Origin: Brucella thiophenivorans
GTDB taxonomy: Bacteria; Pseudomonadota; Alphaproteobacteria; Rhizobiales; Rhizobiaceae
Assembly (NCBI RefSeq): GCF_002252445.1
Contig: NZ_NNRJ01000019.1
Coordinates: forward strand, 62,001-126,000
Direction: 5' to 3'
DNA: 64,000 bases
The notes under the pieces: generated by a model
What the model was told of the DNA's origin: nothing
The model's input: only the letters and a program-made list of their open reading frames with translations
The model's database searches: none
Made by a program: the position numbers and the translations under genes
Shown: in pieces, positions 43,182-52,227 of the stretch
Layout: every line of letters begins with the position of its first letter
Numbering within the stretch: the stretch's first letter is position 1

Positions 43182-44381
43182 TCAGTTGTTAGCGTCAATG
43201 CCAACTTTGAGAAGCTGGATGATCTTTGTCGGATCAAGCGAAACGGTTGCAACGATGGACGCGAAGCTGACCGGCTGATCAGGTGAAGCTGTAAGCGTCA
43301 GCGACTTTGGATCATCGAAATATTTGTCGGTGGCGGCTTTAAGCTGCTGGACAAATTCCGGGTTCTTAAGCTGCGTTGCCATCAATGGAACCATCATTTT
43401 CAACTGTTGACCAAGTGCCTTGCCGTCAGAACCCTGCTGCTTGCCATAATAGTCGAGCAGCTTCTGCGTCAGTGTATCGTTGTCAAAACGGATCGTGAGG
43501 TTCTTGAGGCTCAACTGTTCGGCCAAGCCCAGAATGGCAAGACCGGCAGCATCCTTGTCTGCGTCAGCCTTGGTCATGTTCTGCTGGGTTTCCCGCACGG
43601 CTTCAAGGAAAGCGAGATCATAGCCGCCGATTGCGCCATGAATATCGATCTTGCCAAGCTCTTTGGCGTTGATCTCAAGTTGGTCCAGCGTTGCATCACC
43701 CGACTTTGGCAGCCATGTGCCTTTTGAAGAAACTGAGCCGTTGAACGTGTCCATGTCGAGCGGAGCGAGTGGGTTTTTGCCGCCCTTTTCAAACTTCGCA
43801 TCGATATTTGCAATGGTCATCGCGTAGTCGATCTTCTCAGAGCGATCTGCCGAGTTCAGCGTCACTTCAAAATCTTCAACCGTTGCGCCATCTTTGCCCG
43901 GTGTACCGAACGCCATCTCACCGATTTTCATTTTGTCATAGAAAACCATGGCGTCGAGTGCGCCTGTGGCTTTCTCGGATGGAATTGAGACATTATCCAT
44001 CGAGATGTCTTTGATCACGGCGTTGTTGTTCTTGTCTGCATTGTCAGCGGGCAGGGTTAGATCAGGAACCACCACCTTTTCAATGCTGTAACCGCCACCC
44101 TGCGCGTCTTGGACATTCTCAAGCACAACGTCGCCAACAGGCAGTTCGTTTTTGGAAACGGTCGCAAGCTTAATCTTGGTGCCTTCCAGGATGACGTCGG
44201 AGCCGTCGGCCTTGACGTTGGCAAAGCTTAATTCTCCACCCTGTTTGGCGTAGAGCGCCTTGATACGCTCGGCAACTGCATTGGCGTCTGCCGCCATCGC
44301 CATGCTGCCAAAAGCCAGAGAGATTGCTGTGCTTGCGGCGAGAAGGCGGACTGCTTGCGTCGTGTGGGCGAAAACCTGCAT
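43182..44381 (-). CDS. Secreted hypothetical protein (399 aa)
   Basis: 399 residues with a signal peptide (about 1-30, cleavage near AMA|AD). The mature part is acidic and rich in Lys/Asp, with repeated beta-type segments such as GDVVLENVQDAQGGGYSIEKVVVPDLTLP and DISMDNVSIPSE, and two partly similar long strands. It recalls periplasmic beta-rich proteins of the DUF945/AsmA-like kind, but no family is recognised with confidence. The final helix ends at KIIQLLKVGIDANN. Monocistronic. Confidence 0.75.
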   Translation of the reverse strand: MQVFAHTTQAVRLLAASTAISLAFGSMAMAADANAVAERIKALYAKQGGELSFANVKADGSDVILEGTKIKLATVSKNELPVGDVVLENVQDAQGGGYSIEKVVVPDLTLPADNADKNNNAVIKDISMDNVSIPSEKATGALDAMVFYDKMKIGEMAFGTPGKDGATVEDFEVTLNSADRSEKIDYAMTIANIDAKFEKGGKNPLAPLDMDTFNGSVSSKGTWLPKSGDATLDQLEINAKELGKIDIHGAIGGYDLAFLEAVRETQQNMTKADADKDAAGLAILGLAEQLSLKNLTIRFDNDTLTQKLLDYYGKQQGSDGKALGQQLKMMVPLMATQLKNPEFVQQLKAATDKYFDDPKSLTLTASPDQPVSFASIVATVSLDPTKIIQLLKVGIDANN

Positions 44382-44591
44382 TTAAGGCTCCTGAGTATTT
44401 ACTGATTTAAAACAGCCTACATAAGTCATTGTGAAGGAAAAGCCAGTCTGATGCGGCTGTCTTATGATGGTTATGCATAAAACATCTTTTCTTGCCTAAA
44501 GATGGATTATTCGGGGCATAATTGCGACGAATGTACTGGATTGGTTCTCATCTCTACTTGCTGACGAATCGCGCAATTGGTACTGAGAACT

Positions 44592-46904
44592 ATGGGTAAA
44601 AGTCTGATTCCGCCGGGCGACGGCGAAGAACACATCGAACGGGTCGATCTCAAGTCTGCACTTGAAGAGCGTTACCTCGCTTATGCGCTGTCCACGATCA
44701 TGCATCGTGCGCTGCCGGATGTGCGCGACGGTCTCAAGCCGGTGCATCGGCGCATCATGCATGCGATGCGTCTGTTGCGTCTTAATCCTGATCAGGCCTA
44801 TGCAAAATGCGCGCGTATCGTCGGTGACGTGATGGGTAAGTTCCACCCACACGGCGATGCTTCTATCTATGACGCGCTGGTGCGTTTGGCGCAGGATTTT
44901 GCGGTGCGCTATCCGCTCGTGGATGGGCAGGGCAATTTTGGCAATATCGACGGCGATAATGCGGCGGCGATGCGTTACACTGAAGCGCGTATGACCGAAG
45001 TGGCAACGCTGCTTCTTGAGGGCATTACCGAAAACGCTATCGACTTCCGCCCGACCTACAACGAGGAAGACGAAGAACCCATCGTTCTTCCGGGTGCATT
45101 CCCGAACCTGCTGGCTAATGGTTCGGCGGGTATCGCAGTTGGCATGGCCACCAATATTCCGCCGCATAATGTGGCGGAGCTTTGTTCGGCAGCACTTTAC
45201 CTGATCAATCATCCTGATGCGCCGGTTGAGGAACTGATTACCTCGCCTGCACAATGGGAAGAGCTGAAAAAGGAAGCGGAAACCGATCCGGCAGCTCTTC
45301 TGAAATGCAAGGTGCGCGGCCCTGATTTCCCAACGGGCGGTATTCTCGTTGAAGAACACGCCAGTATCGTCGAATCGTACCGCACGGGGCGCGGTTCTTT
45401 TCGCGCGCGTGCGCGCTGGGAGAAGGAAGAGGGCAATCGCGGAACTTGGGTGATTGTCGTCACCGAAATTCCCTATCAGGTGCAGAAGTCACGCCTGATC
45501 GAAAAGATTGCCGAATTGCTTCTGGCCAAGAAGCTGCCACTGCTCGACGATATTCGCGATGAGTCTGCTGAAGATATTCGCATTGTGCTTGAGCCGAAGA
45601 ACCGCACGGTCAATCCTGAACTGCTGATGGAATCGCTTTTCAAGCTGACCGAGCTTGAGAACCGCGTTTCGCTCAACATGAACGTGCTCTCGCATGGCAA
45701 AGTACCGAATGTTCTTTCGCTTGGCGGCGTGCTTAAAGAATGGCTGGAACACCGCAAGGAAGTGCTGGTTCGCCGTTCCGAATATCGCTTGGCGGAAATT
45801 GAGAAGCGACTGGAAATCCTTGGCGGTTTCCTGAAAGCCTATCTCAATCTTGATGAAGTCATCCGCATCATTCGTGAAGAGGATGAGCCGAAGCAGGAGC
45901 TGATGCGGTTCTTCGATCTGACGGATAATCAGGCCGAAGCTATTCTCAACATGCGCCTGCGTTCGTTGCGCAAGCTTGAAGAATTTGAAATCCGCAAAGA
46001 ATTCAATGGTCTGACTGCTGAAAAAACTGATCTCGAAGGTTTGCTTGCCTCCGGCACGCGCCAGTGGAAGAAGATCAGCACGGAAATCAAAGCCGTCCGC
46101 GAAAAGTTTGGTCCAATGACCAAGCTTGGCAAGCGTCGCAGCACATTTGCCGATGCGCCAACCCACGATCTTGAAGATATTCATCAGGCGATGATCGAGC
46201 GTGAGCCGGTAACGATTGTGGTATCCGAAAAAGGCTGGCTGCGTGCGATGAAGGGCCATATGGCCGATTTCTCTACGCTTGCTTTCAAGGAAGGTGACAA
46301 GCTTAAGCTTGCTTTCCATGCCGAGACAACAGACAAGATTTTGCTGTTCACCACGGGCGGCAAGTTCTTCACCATTGGCGCTAATACCCTTCCGGGTGGC
46401 CGCGGCCATGGCGAACCGATCCGTATTCTTGTCGATATGGAAAACGATCAGGATATTCTGACAGCCTTTGTCCACAACCCGTCTGCGAAGCTACTATTGG
46501 TGTCGCATGAGGGCAATGGCTTCATCGTGCCTGAGAACGAAGCAGTCGCCAATACCCGCAAGGGCAAGCAGATGATGAACGTGAAGGCGCCGGATGAAGC
46601 CAAGCTTTGCCAGCGCATTTCGGGCGATCACATTGCGGTGGTCGGCGAAAACCGCAAGATGATTGTCTTCCCGCTTTCCGACATTCCGGAAATGACGCGT
46701 GGCAAGGGCGTGCGACTGCAAAAATACAAGGATGGCGGCGTGTCCGATGTCCGTACCTTCGCAATCAGCGAAGGCTTGTCGTGGCAGGATTCCGCTGATC
46801 GCACCTTCAATCGAAACAAGGAAGAGCTTGTTGAGTGGATTGCGGCTCGCGCTTCTGCTGGGCGGACTGTACCGAAGGGGTTCCCGCGTTCGGGAAAATT
46901 CTAA
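44592..46904 (+). CDS. parC: DNA topoisomerase IV subunit A, ParC
   Basis: 770-residue type IIA topoisomerase subunit that decatenates daughter chromosomes. Catalytic Tyr129 in [14 protein letters not shown] gate region starts [34 protein letters not shown]. The quinolone-determining stretch reads [15 protein letters not shown] with Ala90 where E. coli ParC has Ser80, and Asp94 at the Glu84 position. The C-terminal beta-pinwheel lacks a GyrA box and has the short ParC form. The start at 44592 is the ATG after a GAGAACT site; a TTG 15 bp upstream is less likely. Confidence 0.95.
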   Translation: MGKSLIPPGDGEEHIERVDLKSALEERYLAYALSTIMHRALPDVRDGLKPVHRRIMHAMRLLRLNPDQAYAKCARIVGDVMGKFHPHGDASIYDALVRLAQDFAVRYPLVDGQGNFGNIDGDNAAAMRYTEARMTEVATLLLEGITENAIDFRPTYNEEDEEPIVLPGAFPNLLANGSAGIAVGMATNIPPHNVAELCSAALYLINHPDAPVEELITSPAQWEELKKEAETDPAALLKCKVRGPDFPTGGILVEEHASIVESYRTGRGSFRARARWEKEEGNRGTWVIVVTEIPYQVQKSRLIEKIAELLLAKKLPLLDDIRDESAEDIRIVLEPKNRTVNPELLMESLFKLTELENRVSLNMNVLSHGKVPNVLSLGGVLKEWLEHRKEVLVRRSEYRLAEIEKRLEILGGFLKAYLNLDEVIRIIREEDEPKQELMRFFDLTDNQAEAILNMRLRSLRKLEEFEIRKEFNGLTAEKTDLEGLLASGTRQWKKISTEIKAVREKFGPMTKLGKRRSTFADAPTHDLEDIHQAMIEREPVTIVVSEKGWLRAMKGHMADFSTLAFKEGDKLKLAFHAETTDKILLFTTGGKFFTIGANTLPGGRGHGEPIRILVDMENDQDILTAFVHNPSAKLLLVSHEGNGFIVPENEAVANTRKGKQMMNVKAPDEAKLCQRISGDHIAVVGENRKMIVFPLSDIPEMTRGKGVRLQKYKDGGVSDVRTFAISEGLSWQDSADRTFNRNKEELVEWIAARASAGRTVPKGFPRSGKF

Positions 46905-46907
46905 AAC

Positions 46908-46934
46908 AAAGGCGGCTTTGATGCCGCCTTTTTT
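46908..46934. terminator. Bidirectional rho-independent terminator
   Basis: 9-bp stem AAAGGCGGC / GCCGCCTTT followed by T residues, between convergent parC and bpt; it ends one base before the bpt stop. Confidence 0.92.
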
Positions 46935-46935
46935 G

Positions 46936-47685
46936 TTATCCCTCAAAACGTTGCCAGCCGCGAGGGCCAAGATGCTCCTGCGGCTTGAAGCGGATTTTAT
47001 ACTGCATCTTGCGAGAGCCTTCGACCCAATAGCCAAGATAGACATGCGGCAGGCCAGCGGCACGTGCGCGCTGGATATGATCAAGGATCATGTAGGTGCC
47101 AAGCGAGCGGTCGTGCATATGCGGCGAATAAAACGAATAGACCATGGATAGTCCGTCCGCCATTACGTCGGTAAGGGCGACTGCGATCAGTTCCCCATCG
47201 CCCTTGGCGCTGATAAAGCTGTCCGGTCCACGTCGGTGATATTCGATAATCTGTGTGTTGACGTGTGTATCTTCAACCATCATCGCGTAATCAAGAACGG
47301 TCATATCGGACATGCCGCCCGAATGATGCCGTGCATCTAGATAATCGCGGAACAATGAGTATTGTTCAGTGCTTGGTTGCGCCTTGTGCGGACGGCCAAT
47401 CAGATCGCGATTGCGATCCCACACCCGGCGCATGCTGCGGTTCATTTCGAACTCGCCCGTAAGAATGCGTACCGATACACAGGCGCGGCAAAGCTCGCAT
47501 GCTGGGCGATAGGCAATGTTCTGCGACCTACGGAAACCGCCTTGCGTCAGCAGGTCATTGATCTCGCTGGCCTTATCGCCCACAAGATGCGTAAAGACTT
47601 TTCGCTCCAGATGTCCCTCAAGGTAAGGGCAGGGCGAAGGCGCCGTCAGGAAGAACTGCGGAGACTGTTGCGGTTGATGGGTCAT
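46936..47685 (-). CDS. bpt: Arginyl/leucyl-tRNA-protein transferase (Bpt family)
   Basis: 249 residues of the ATE/Bpt family, which attaches Leu from Leu-tRNA to N-terminal Asp/Glu of proteins and feeds the N-degron pathway (ClpS-ClpAP). Marks: [24 protein letters not shown] with the conserved CxxC-C cysteines, [19 protein letters not shown], and the C-terminal [27 protein letters not shown]. Bacterial members make leucyl rather than arginyl transfers; that specificity is taken from the family. First gene downstream of a 226-bp gap after the RDD gene. Confidence 0.92.
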   Translation of the reverse strand: MTHQPQQSPQFFLTAPSPCPYLEGHLERKVFTHLVGDKASEINDLLTQGGFRRSQNIAYRPACELCRACVSVRILTGEFEMNRSMRRVWDRNRDLIGRPHKAQPSTEQYSLFRDYLDARHHSGGMSDMTVLDYAMMVEDTHVNTQIIEYHRRGPDSFISAKGDGELIAVALTDVMADGLSMVYSFYSPHMHDRSLGTYMILDHIQRARAAGLPHVYLGYWVEGSRKMQYKIRFKPQEHLGPRGWQRFEG

Positions 47686-47781
47686 TCAATATCCACGAAA
47701 CGGCAATACCAGACCATCTCCATTAGTTTGTCTTGCGTATGTCTTGGTTCCCAGGTTTGGGAGGCGTGCGTTAAAGATTGA

Positions 47782-47823
47782 ACCGGCTGCGCAAAACGTC
47801 AATACACATTTTGTGCAGCCGGT
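47782..47823. terminator. Strong stem-loop, probable terminator after the RDD gene
   Basis: 15-bp stem ACCGGCTGCGCAAAA / TTTTGTGCAGCCGGT with one G-T pair and a 12-nt loop, 88 bp beyond the RDD stop codon (minus strand). On the plus strand it is followed by CCTGAATTTTTTT. Confidence 0.6.
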
Positions 47824-47911
47824 CCTGAATTTTTTTGATGTTAAAGCGAATAGCGCTTTCAAGCCTGTCGAGATTCCGATTTTGCCTCCATTTTGTGGAG
47901 ATGTTTCCGGC

Positions 47912-48382
47912 TTATCGATCCGAACGAATGACCGCCGTTCCAAGCAAGAGATCATGCACCGCGCGCTTGCGGTCGATAACCAGCGTTGCCAGCAGGATCA
48001 GCGGCGTCAGCACTACATTCAGACCCCAGAACAGAACCGTGTGAACGACTGCGAGCATCCCATCAACCGTGCCACCTTCGAGGCGCACCAGCTTGATATT
48101 CATCATCTGCATGCCTTTGGTGGCCTGCTGTGGTCCGCCCAGCGTGCGCGACACATAAAGGAGCGCGACAATCGGGAACATGAACGCATAGAGCGCCCAA
48201 CCGAGCGAAAGCGTGATGATGCCAAGAATGAAGATCACGATCGCAGCCGGAATGCACAATAAAAAGACAATCAGATAGTCGATCAGAAAAGCCATGATAC
48301 GGCGCGTGCGAACGCCTTCAAAAAATGCGCGGCTGTCGTAACGCGGCGTCATGATTTCACCGTGCAGAATATTATCGGACAT
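47912..48382 (-). CDS. RDD family membrane protein
   Basis: 156 residues with about three transmembrane helices (roughly 30-70, 74-92 and 125-142). The RDD motif is visible as FEGVRTRRIMAFLIDYLIVF (Arg ... Asp), and the second motif is GLVNIKLVRLEGG-like NIKLVRLEGGTVDG. The start at 48382 follows GGAAGG and gives the family N-terminus. Some RDD proteins are Na+/H+ antiporters or transport helpers; function here is unknown. It lies between hemB and bpt on the same strand, an order that appears conserved in rhizobia. Confidence 0.83.
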   Translation of the reverse strand: MSDNILHGEIMTPRYDSRAFFEGVRTRRIMAFLIDYLIVFLLCIPAAIVIFILGIITLSLGWALYAFMFPIVALLYVSRTLGGPQQATKGMQMMNIKLVRLEGGTVDGMLAVVHTVLFWGLNVVLTPLILLATLVIDRKRAVHDLLLGTAVIRSDR

Positions 48383-48511
48383 GGAACCTTCCATTCGAAC
48401 AAAAAGGAGCGTCCGGGAAATAGTGGCCGTTCGCTGTCCTACATTATGCAGAACAGCTATCAAGATGGTGAATTAAAAAGACTATTTCAAGGAAATAGCG
48501 CTTGGGAAATC

Positions 48512-49555
48512 TCAGCTTTGGCTTTTCAGCTTTTCTGCCACATCAAGAGCGAAATAGGTGAGAATGCCGTCACAGCCAGCACGTTTGAAAGCGAGCAGGC
48601 TTTCCATCATGACTTTTTCTTCGTCGATCCAGCCATTCATACCGGCGGCTTTAATCATCGAATATTCGCCCGAAACCTGATAGGCATAGGTCGGTAATCG
48701 GAACGCGCTTTTGAGACGATGGATGATGTCGAGATAAGGCATGCCAGGCTTCACCATGAGCATGTCGGCACCTTCGGCCACATCCTGTTCGGCTTCGCGC
48801 ACCGCTTCATCCGGGTTTGCGGGATCAATATAATAGGTCTTCTTGTCGCCTTTGAGCAGCCCGGCAGTACCGATTGCATCGCGATAAGGACCATAAAAAG
48901 CCGAGGCAAACTTAGTTGCATAAGACATGATCGGCACATGATTGAAGCCATGTGCATCAAGCGCCTGACGAATAGCGCCGATGCGGCCATCCATCATGTC
49001 GGAAGGTGCGATAACGTCTGCACCCGCTTCGGCCTGCGCGAGTGCGCCGCGAACCACCATGGCAACCGACTCATCATTGATGATCTCGCCATTGCGCAAA
49101 ATGCCGTCATGACCGTGCGTTGTGAACGGATCAAGTGCCGCATCTGTGATAATGCCGATCTCCGGAACTTCTTTTTTGATGGCGCGCACGGCACGATTGA
49201 TCAGATTGTCGGGGCTTGCAACGAAAGAACCATCTTCGGTTTTCACATCGGCCTTTTCTCGCGGGAAGGGCGCTATGGCCGGAATACCGAGCTTTGCCGC
49301 TTTTTCTGCCATGCGCACAGCCATATCGACGGAATAGCGCTCTACGCCAGGCATTGCATCAACGGGTTCGGTGATTCCCGTTCCGTAAGTCAGAAAGAAT
49401 GGCAGGATAAGATCGTTCACCGTTAAATGGGTTTCCTGCACCAGGCGGCGTGACCAGTCGGCCTTGCGCATTCGGCGCAGGCGTCGTCCTCCGGTTACGT
49501 CATCGACGTGGCTTGAAATATTGGCAGGTGAGATATTTTGCAGATGATCGGTCAT
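48512..49555 (-). CDS. hemB: Porphobilinogen synthase HemB (delta-aminolevulinate dehydratase)
   Basis: 347 residues; condenses two 5-aminolevulinate to porphobilinogen in tetrapyrrole synthesis. The two Schiff-base lysines are Lys215 (SYATKFASAFYGP) and Lys269 (MLMVKPGMPYLD). The metal region around residue 138-152 is DAALDPFTTHGHDG, without the three cysteines of the zinc enzymes, so this is the Mg/K-stimulated, aspartate-type enzyme. The N-terminal ~35 residues form the arm typical of the octamer-forming group. Confidence 0.96.
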   Translation of the reverse strand: MTDHLQNISPANISSHVDDVTGGRRLRRMRKADWSRRLVQETHLTVNDLILPFFLTYGTGITEPVDAMPGVERYSVDMAVRMAEKAAKLGIPAIAPFPREKADVKTEDGSFVASPDNLINRAVRAIKKEVPEIGIITDAALDPFTTHGHDGILRNGEIINDESVAMVVRGALAQAEAGADVIAPSDMMDGRIGAIRQALDAHGFNHVPIMSYATKFASAFYGPYRDAIGTAGLLKGDKKTYYIDPANPDEAVREAEQDVAEGADMLMVKPGMPYLDIIHRLKSAFRLPTYAYQVSGEYSMIKAAGMNGWIDEEKVMMESLLAFKRAGCDGILTYFALDVAEKLKSQS

Positions 49556-49702
49556 GGAAACCTTCCCGAGAGAAGAAGCTTGGGAATCTATCGGTTCGGA
49601 AGCTTGTTATAAGATATGGACGGTTTATCACGGGAAAAGTGACGAAACCAAGCACAATGGTCTGTGCAGGATTGACGCGGGGCCTTTCACTTTCTACGCC
49701 TT

Positions 49703-49807
49703 TAAAGCATTTCCAGCAAAAGTGCGGAGCGGTTTTGCGTATGATAATGCGCAAGGATGAATGATTAGAGCGGTTCCAACGACGAAGTCTCAACTGAAAC
49801 TGCTCTA
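49703..49807 (+). repeat. 105-bp dispersed palindromic repeat (family A), copy 4
   Basis: Full-length element, TAAAGCATTTCC to CTGCTCTA, in the forward orientation. Its first hairpin is well kept; the second has more substitutions (AGAGCGGTTCCAAC ... GAAACTGCTCTA). It lies in the 271-bp divergent region between hemB and the CoA hydrolase gene. Confidence 0.87.
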
Positions 49808-49826
49808 ACTAAACGGGAGAGACAAG

Positions 49827-50876
49827 ATGCTGATCGATTTCGGTGGTGGCAGTGAAATCAGCTTTGAACGCAAGGGTAAAGCGGGTCTCGTCAGGCTTAC
49901 CCGTACATCCGCGCTAAACGCTCTAACACATAAAATGATTCTTGCGTTCGACCGTGCTTTGCAGGCATGGGAATCTGACGACGATGTCGCTGTCGTTATT
50001 GTCGAAGGTGAAGGTCGTGCTTTTTGTGCTGGTGGTGATGTTGTGGCAGCTTACAAAGCCGGGCAGGAGGGAACACCTGCATTCGAGTTTTTTCAAGACG
50101 AGTATCGTCTCAATGCACGCATCGGACGGTTCCCAAAACCATATATCTCTTTGTTGAACGGCATTGTGATGGGCGGTGGCGCAGGTATCTCTATTCATGG
50201 CTCGCACCGGATCGTGACCGAAAAAACGCTTTTTGCGATGCCTGAAACCGGCATAGGCTTCTTCCCGGATGTTGGCGGAAGCGCGTTCCTGCCGCATTTG
50301 CATGATAATTTCGGATATTATCTGGCCTTGACGGGAAACCGCATTCGCTGGGGCGACTGCTTGCAAAGCGGCATTGCGACCCACGCAGTCACGGCCGATG
50401 ATGTTGATGATCTGCGCGATGATCTCATTGCGAATGCTGATCTTGATGCAGCGCTTGCCCGTGCGCAATATCCAGATTTCGAAACGCCCGTCGAAATGCG
50501 GCAGGTGATCGCGCAGAGCTTTTCGCATGCAACGCTTGCAGAATGTATTGCTGATCTGGAAAAGGCGGCAGAAGCAGGCAGCAAGTCCGCAAGCGATATT
50601 CTGAACGTCATTGGCACGCGTTCGCCCACAAGCGTAGTTGTCACCTTCCGTCAAATCTCTGATGGTCGTACGCTCGACCTCGATGACTGCATGCGCATGG
50701 AATATCGCATTGCATCGCGTATGTTGGCCGGGCACGATTTTTATGAAGGTGTGCGTGCTGTGTTGATCGATAAGGATGGCGCACCCGTCTGGAAGCCTTC
50801 TTCGCTCGACGATGTAAAGCCGGAAATGGTAAATGCCTATTTTGCAAATCTTGGCGAGAGGGAACTGAGCTTTTGA
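49827..50876 (+). CDS. Enoyl-CoA hydratase/isomerase family, 3-hydroxyisobutyryl-CoA hydrolase-like
   Basis: 349 residues of the crotonase fold. The oxyanion-hole segment is EGEGRAFCAGGDVVAAY, then NGIVMGGGAGISIHGSHRIVTEKTLFAMPETGIGFFPDVGGSAFL, where Glu and Asp match the hydrolase rather than hydratase set. The C-terminal FRQISDGRTLDLDDCMRMEYRIASRM and RAVLIDKDGAPVWKP are characteristic of the HIBYL-CoA hydrolase branch of valine breakdown. Translationally coupled to the next gene (TGATG). Confidence 0.88.
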   Translation: MLIDFGGGSEISFERKGKAGLVRLTRTSALNALTHKMILAFDRALQAWESDDDVAVVIVEGEGRAFCAGGDVVAAYKAGQEGTPAFEFFQDEYRLNARIGRFPKPYISLLNGIVMGGGAGISIHGSHRIVTEKTLFAMPETGIGFFPDVGGSAFLPHLHDNFGYYLALTGNRIRWGDCLQSGIATHAVTADDVDDLRDDLIANADLDAALARAQYPDFETPVEMRQVIAQSFSHATLAECIADLEKAAEAGSKSASDILNVIGTRSPTSVVVTFRQISDGRTLDLDDCMRMEYRIASRMLAGHDFYEGVRAVLIDKDGAPVWKPSSLDDVKPEMVNAYFANLGERELSF

Positions 50877-51310
50877 TGCGTCAGGATGAGTTGCACCAGC
50901 ACATACAACCCAGCGGCACCGAATGGTCCTTCGTGTGGTTTATGAGGTTGATCGCACTGGCTGCTCTTGCAAGCGGCGTTTATTATTGGATCAGACTTAT
51001 AGGTATCCAGCCCGGGCTGTTGTGGCGTTTCGATCTGATGCCGTGGCAATGGCAGACGGCAACAGTAGCACTTGCACTGCTTATGCCGGTTGCAGCAACC
51101 GGTCTTTGGATGCGTGCGCCTTGGGGTCCGGTTTTGTGGTTTGTCGCAGCGCTGGGCGAAATCATCATATATTCGGTCTTTGCCCGCGATTTTGAATATC
51201 GTCCCTTGACGGTCGGCTTTAACGCTGTCTGCATCGTCATTTACATTGTGTTCCGCGTGTTGCTTTTTCTGGAGAAAAGACAACAGTCACGCATCGGACT
51301 TACCAGCTGA
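50876..51310 (+). CDS. DUF6163-like membrane protein
   Basis: 144 residues with about four hydrophobic segments (roughly 20-40, 58-75, 88-105 and 112-130) and charged termini. It matches the family of small Hyphomicrobiales membrane proteins found next to ldtR (DUF6163-like). The ATG at 50876 overlaps the previous TGA. Its role is unknown; the position between a CoA hydrolase gene and ldtR/ldtP points to envelope physiology only by association. Confidence 0.75.
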   Translation: MRQDELHQHIQPSGTEWSFVWFMRLIALAALASGVYYWIRLIGIQPGLLWRFDLMPWQWQTATVALALLMPVAATGLWMRAPWGPVLWFVAALGEIIIYSVFARDFEYRPLTVGFNAVCIVIYIVFRVLLFLEKRQQSRIGLTS

Positions 51311-51501
51311 AAGAGCTGTCTGGTAACACAACATTAAGCCTGAAACTGCATTTCCCTTGGTAAGCTGTTGTTAAGGCTGACTTTTAATTCGAATTTTATG
51401 CATCTCGCCTAAAGTCCTCTCATTAACGGTGATGAAACCATCGTCAAAACAGGAAAGAGAGCGGCCTCACGTAAGGTTGCTCCGACAGAGAGGCAAAAGA
51501 A

Positions 51502-52017
51502 ATGAACAATGCACAGCATAGAATGGATGCATCTGCTCCGCTTTTGAATCCCGAAGCAGCTTTGCGCACTCTTTATCTGGAAGCCCTGCAACTGGTTGAA
51601 CGCCTGCATCGCCGTCTGCTTGATGTGATCAAAGACGAATTTGATCGCAATGGCCGCAGCGACATCAATGCAACGCAGGCGCTGCTCCTGTTCAACATCG
51701 GTAATTCGGAATTGACCGCTGGCGAGCTGCGTTCGCGCGGCTATTATCTTGGTTCGAACGTCTCCTACAATCTGAAAAAACTGGTCGAAACGGGCTTTAT
51801 CCATCATGAACGTTCAAGCACGGATCGTCGTTCGGTTCGCGTAAGTCTGACCGACAAAGGCAACGAGATCGCCGATCAGGTGCAGTCGCTCTATCAGCGC
51901 CACATTGCGTCCATAGAACAGGTCGGTGGCATTCAGGTTGAAGAGTTCACAGCCATGAACCGTTCGCTCCAGCGTCTTGATCGCTTCTGGAACGACAGCA
52001 TCGCCTATCGGCTATAA
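51502..52017 (+). CDS. ldtR: MarR family transcriptional regulator LdtR
   Basis: 171 residues with the winged-helix MarR fold: LFNIGNSELTAGELRSRGYYLGSNVSYNLKKLVETGFIHHERSSTDRRSVRVSLTDKG holds the recognition helix and wing. Known family members in Hyphomicrobiales and Liberibacter (LdtR) repress or activate the adjacent L,D-transpeptidase gene in response to osmotic and envelope stress. The gene precedes ldtP in the same direction, with a 210-bp gap holding a palindrome. Sure of the family, fairly sure of the LdtR assignment from context. Confidence 0.87.
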   Translation: MNNAQHRMDASAPLLNPEAALRTLYLEALQLVERLHRRLLDVIKDEFDRNGRSDINATQALLLFNIGNSELTAGELRSRGYYLGSNVSYNLKKLVETGFIHHERSSTDRRSVRVSLTDKGNEIADQVQSLYQRHIASIEQVGGIQVEEFTAMNRSLQRLDRFWNDSIAYRL

Positions 52018-52065
52018 TTGTTGCAGAAGGGTCACAATCGGTAAGGTTCGTGTATCTATCTTTAT

Positions 52066-52079
52066 AATAGCGAGCTATT
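52066..52079. promoter_or_regulatory. Palindrome between ldtR and ldtP, candidate operator
   Basis: AATAGC-GA-GCTATT, a perfect 6-bp inverted repeat, 148 bp before the ldtP start. A second, imperfect palindrome CGGATACACCGTGTCCG lies at about 52178-52194, 34 bp upstream of ldtP. Either could bind LdtR; not proven. Confidence 0.35.
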
Positions 52080-52227
52080 TAAGCGGTGCCTGTCTTGAAT
52101 TCCGGGCTTTGCGACATGATTAAGCCATAAAAACCGCCTTTAGCGGATAGATACAGCGCATAATCTCGATTTGTTTTCGGATACACCGTGTCCGGATAGA
52201 ACTGATTAGCCTTTTGGGACAAAGATC

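Noticed and set aside
45489-46475. Minus-strand open frame (328 codons) inside parC
   Set aside because: Fully inside a well-supported topoisomerase gene, no ribosome-binding site or recognisable family.
51311-51501. CtrA-type site (TTAA-N7-TTAA) upstream of ldtR
   Set aside because: The two TTAA boxes are 9, not 7, bases apart, so the match is not convincing.
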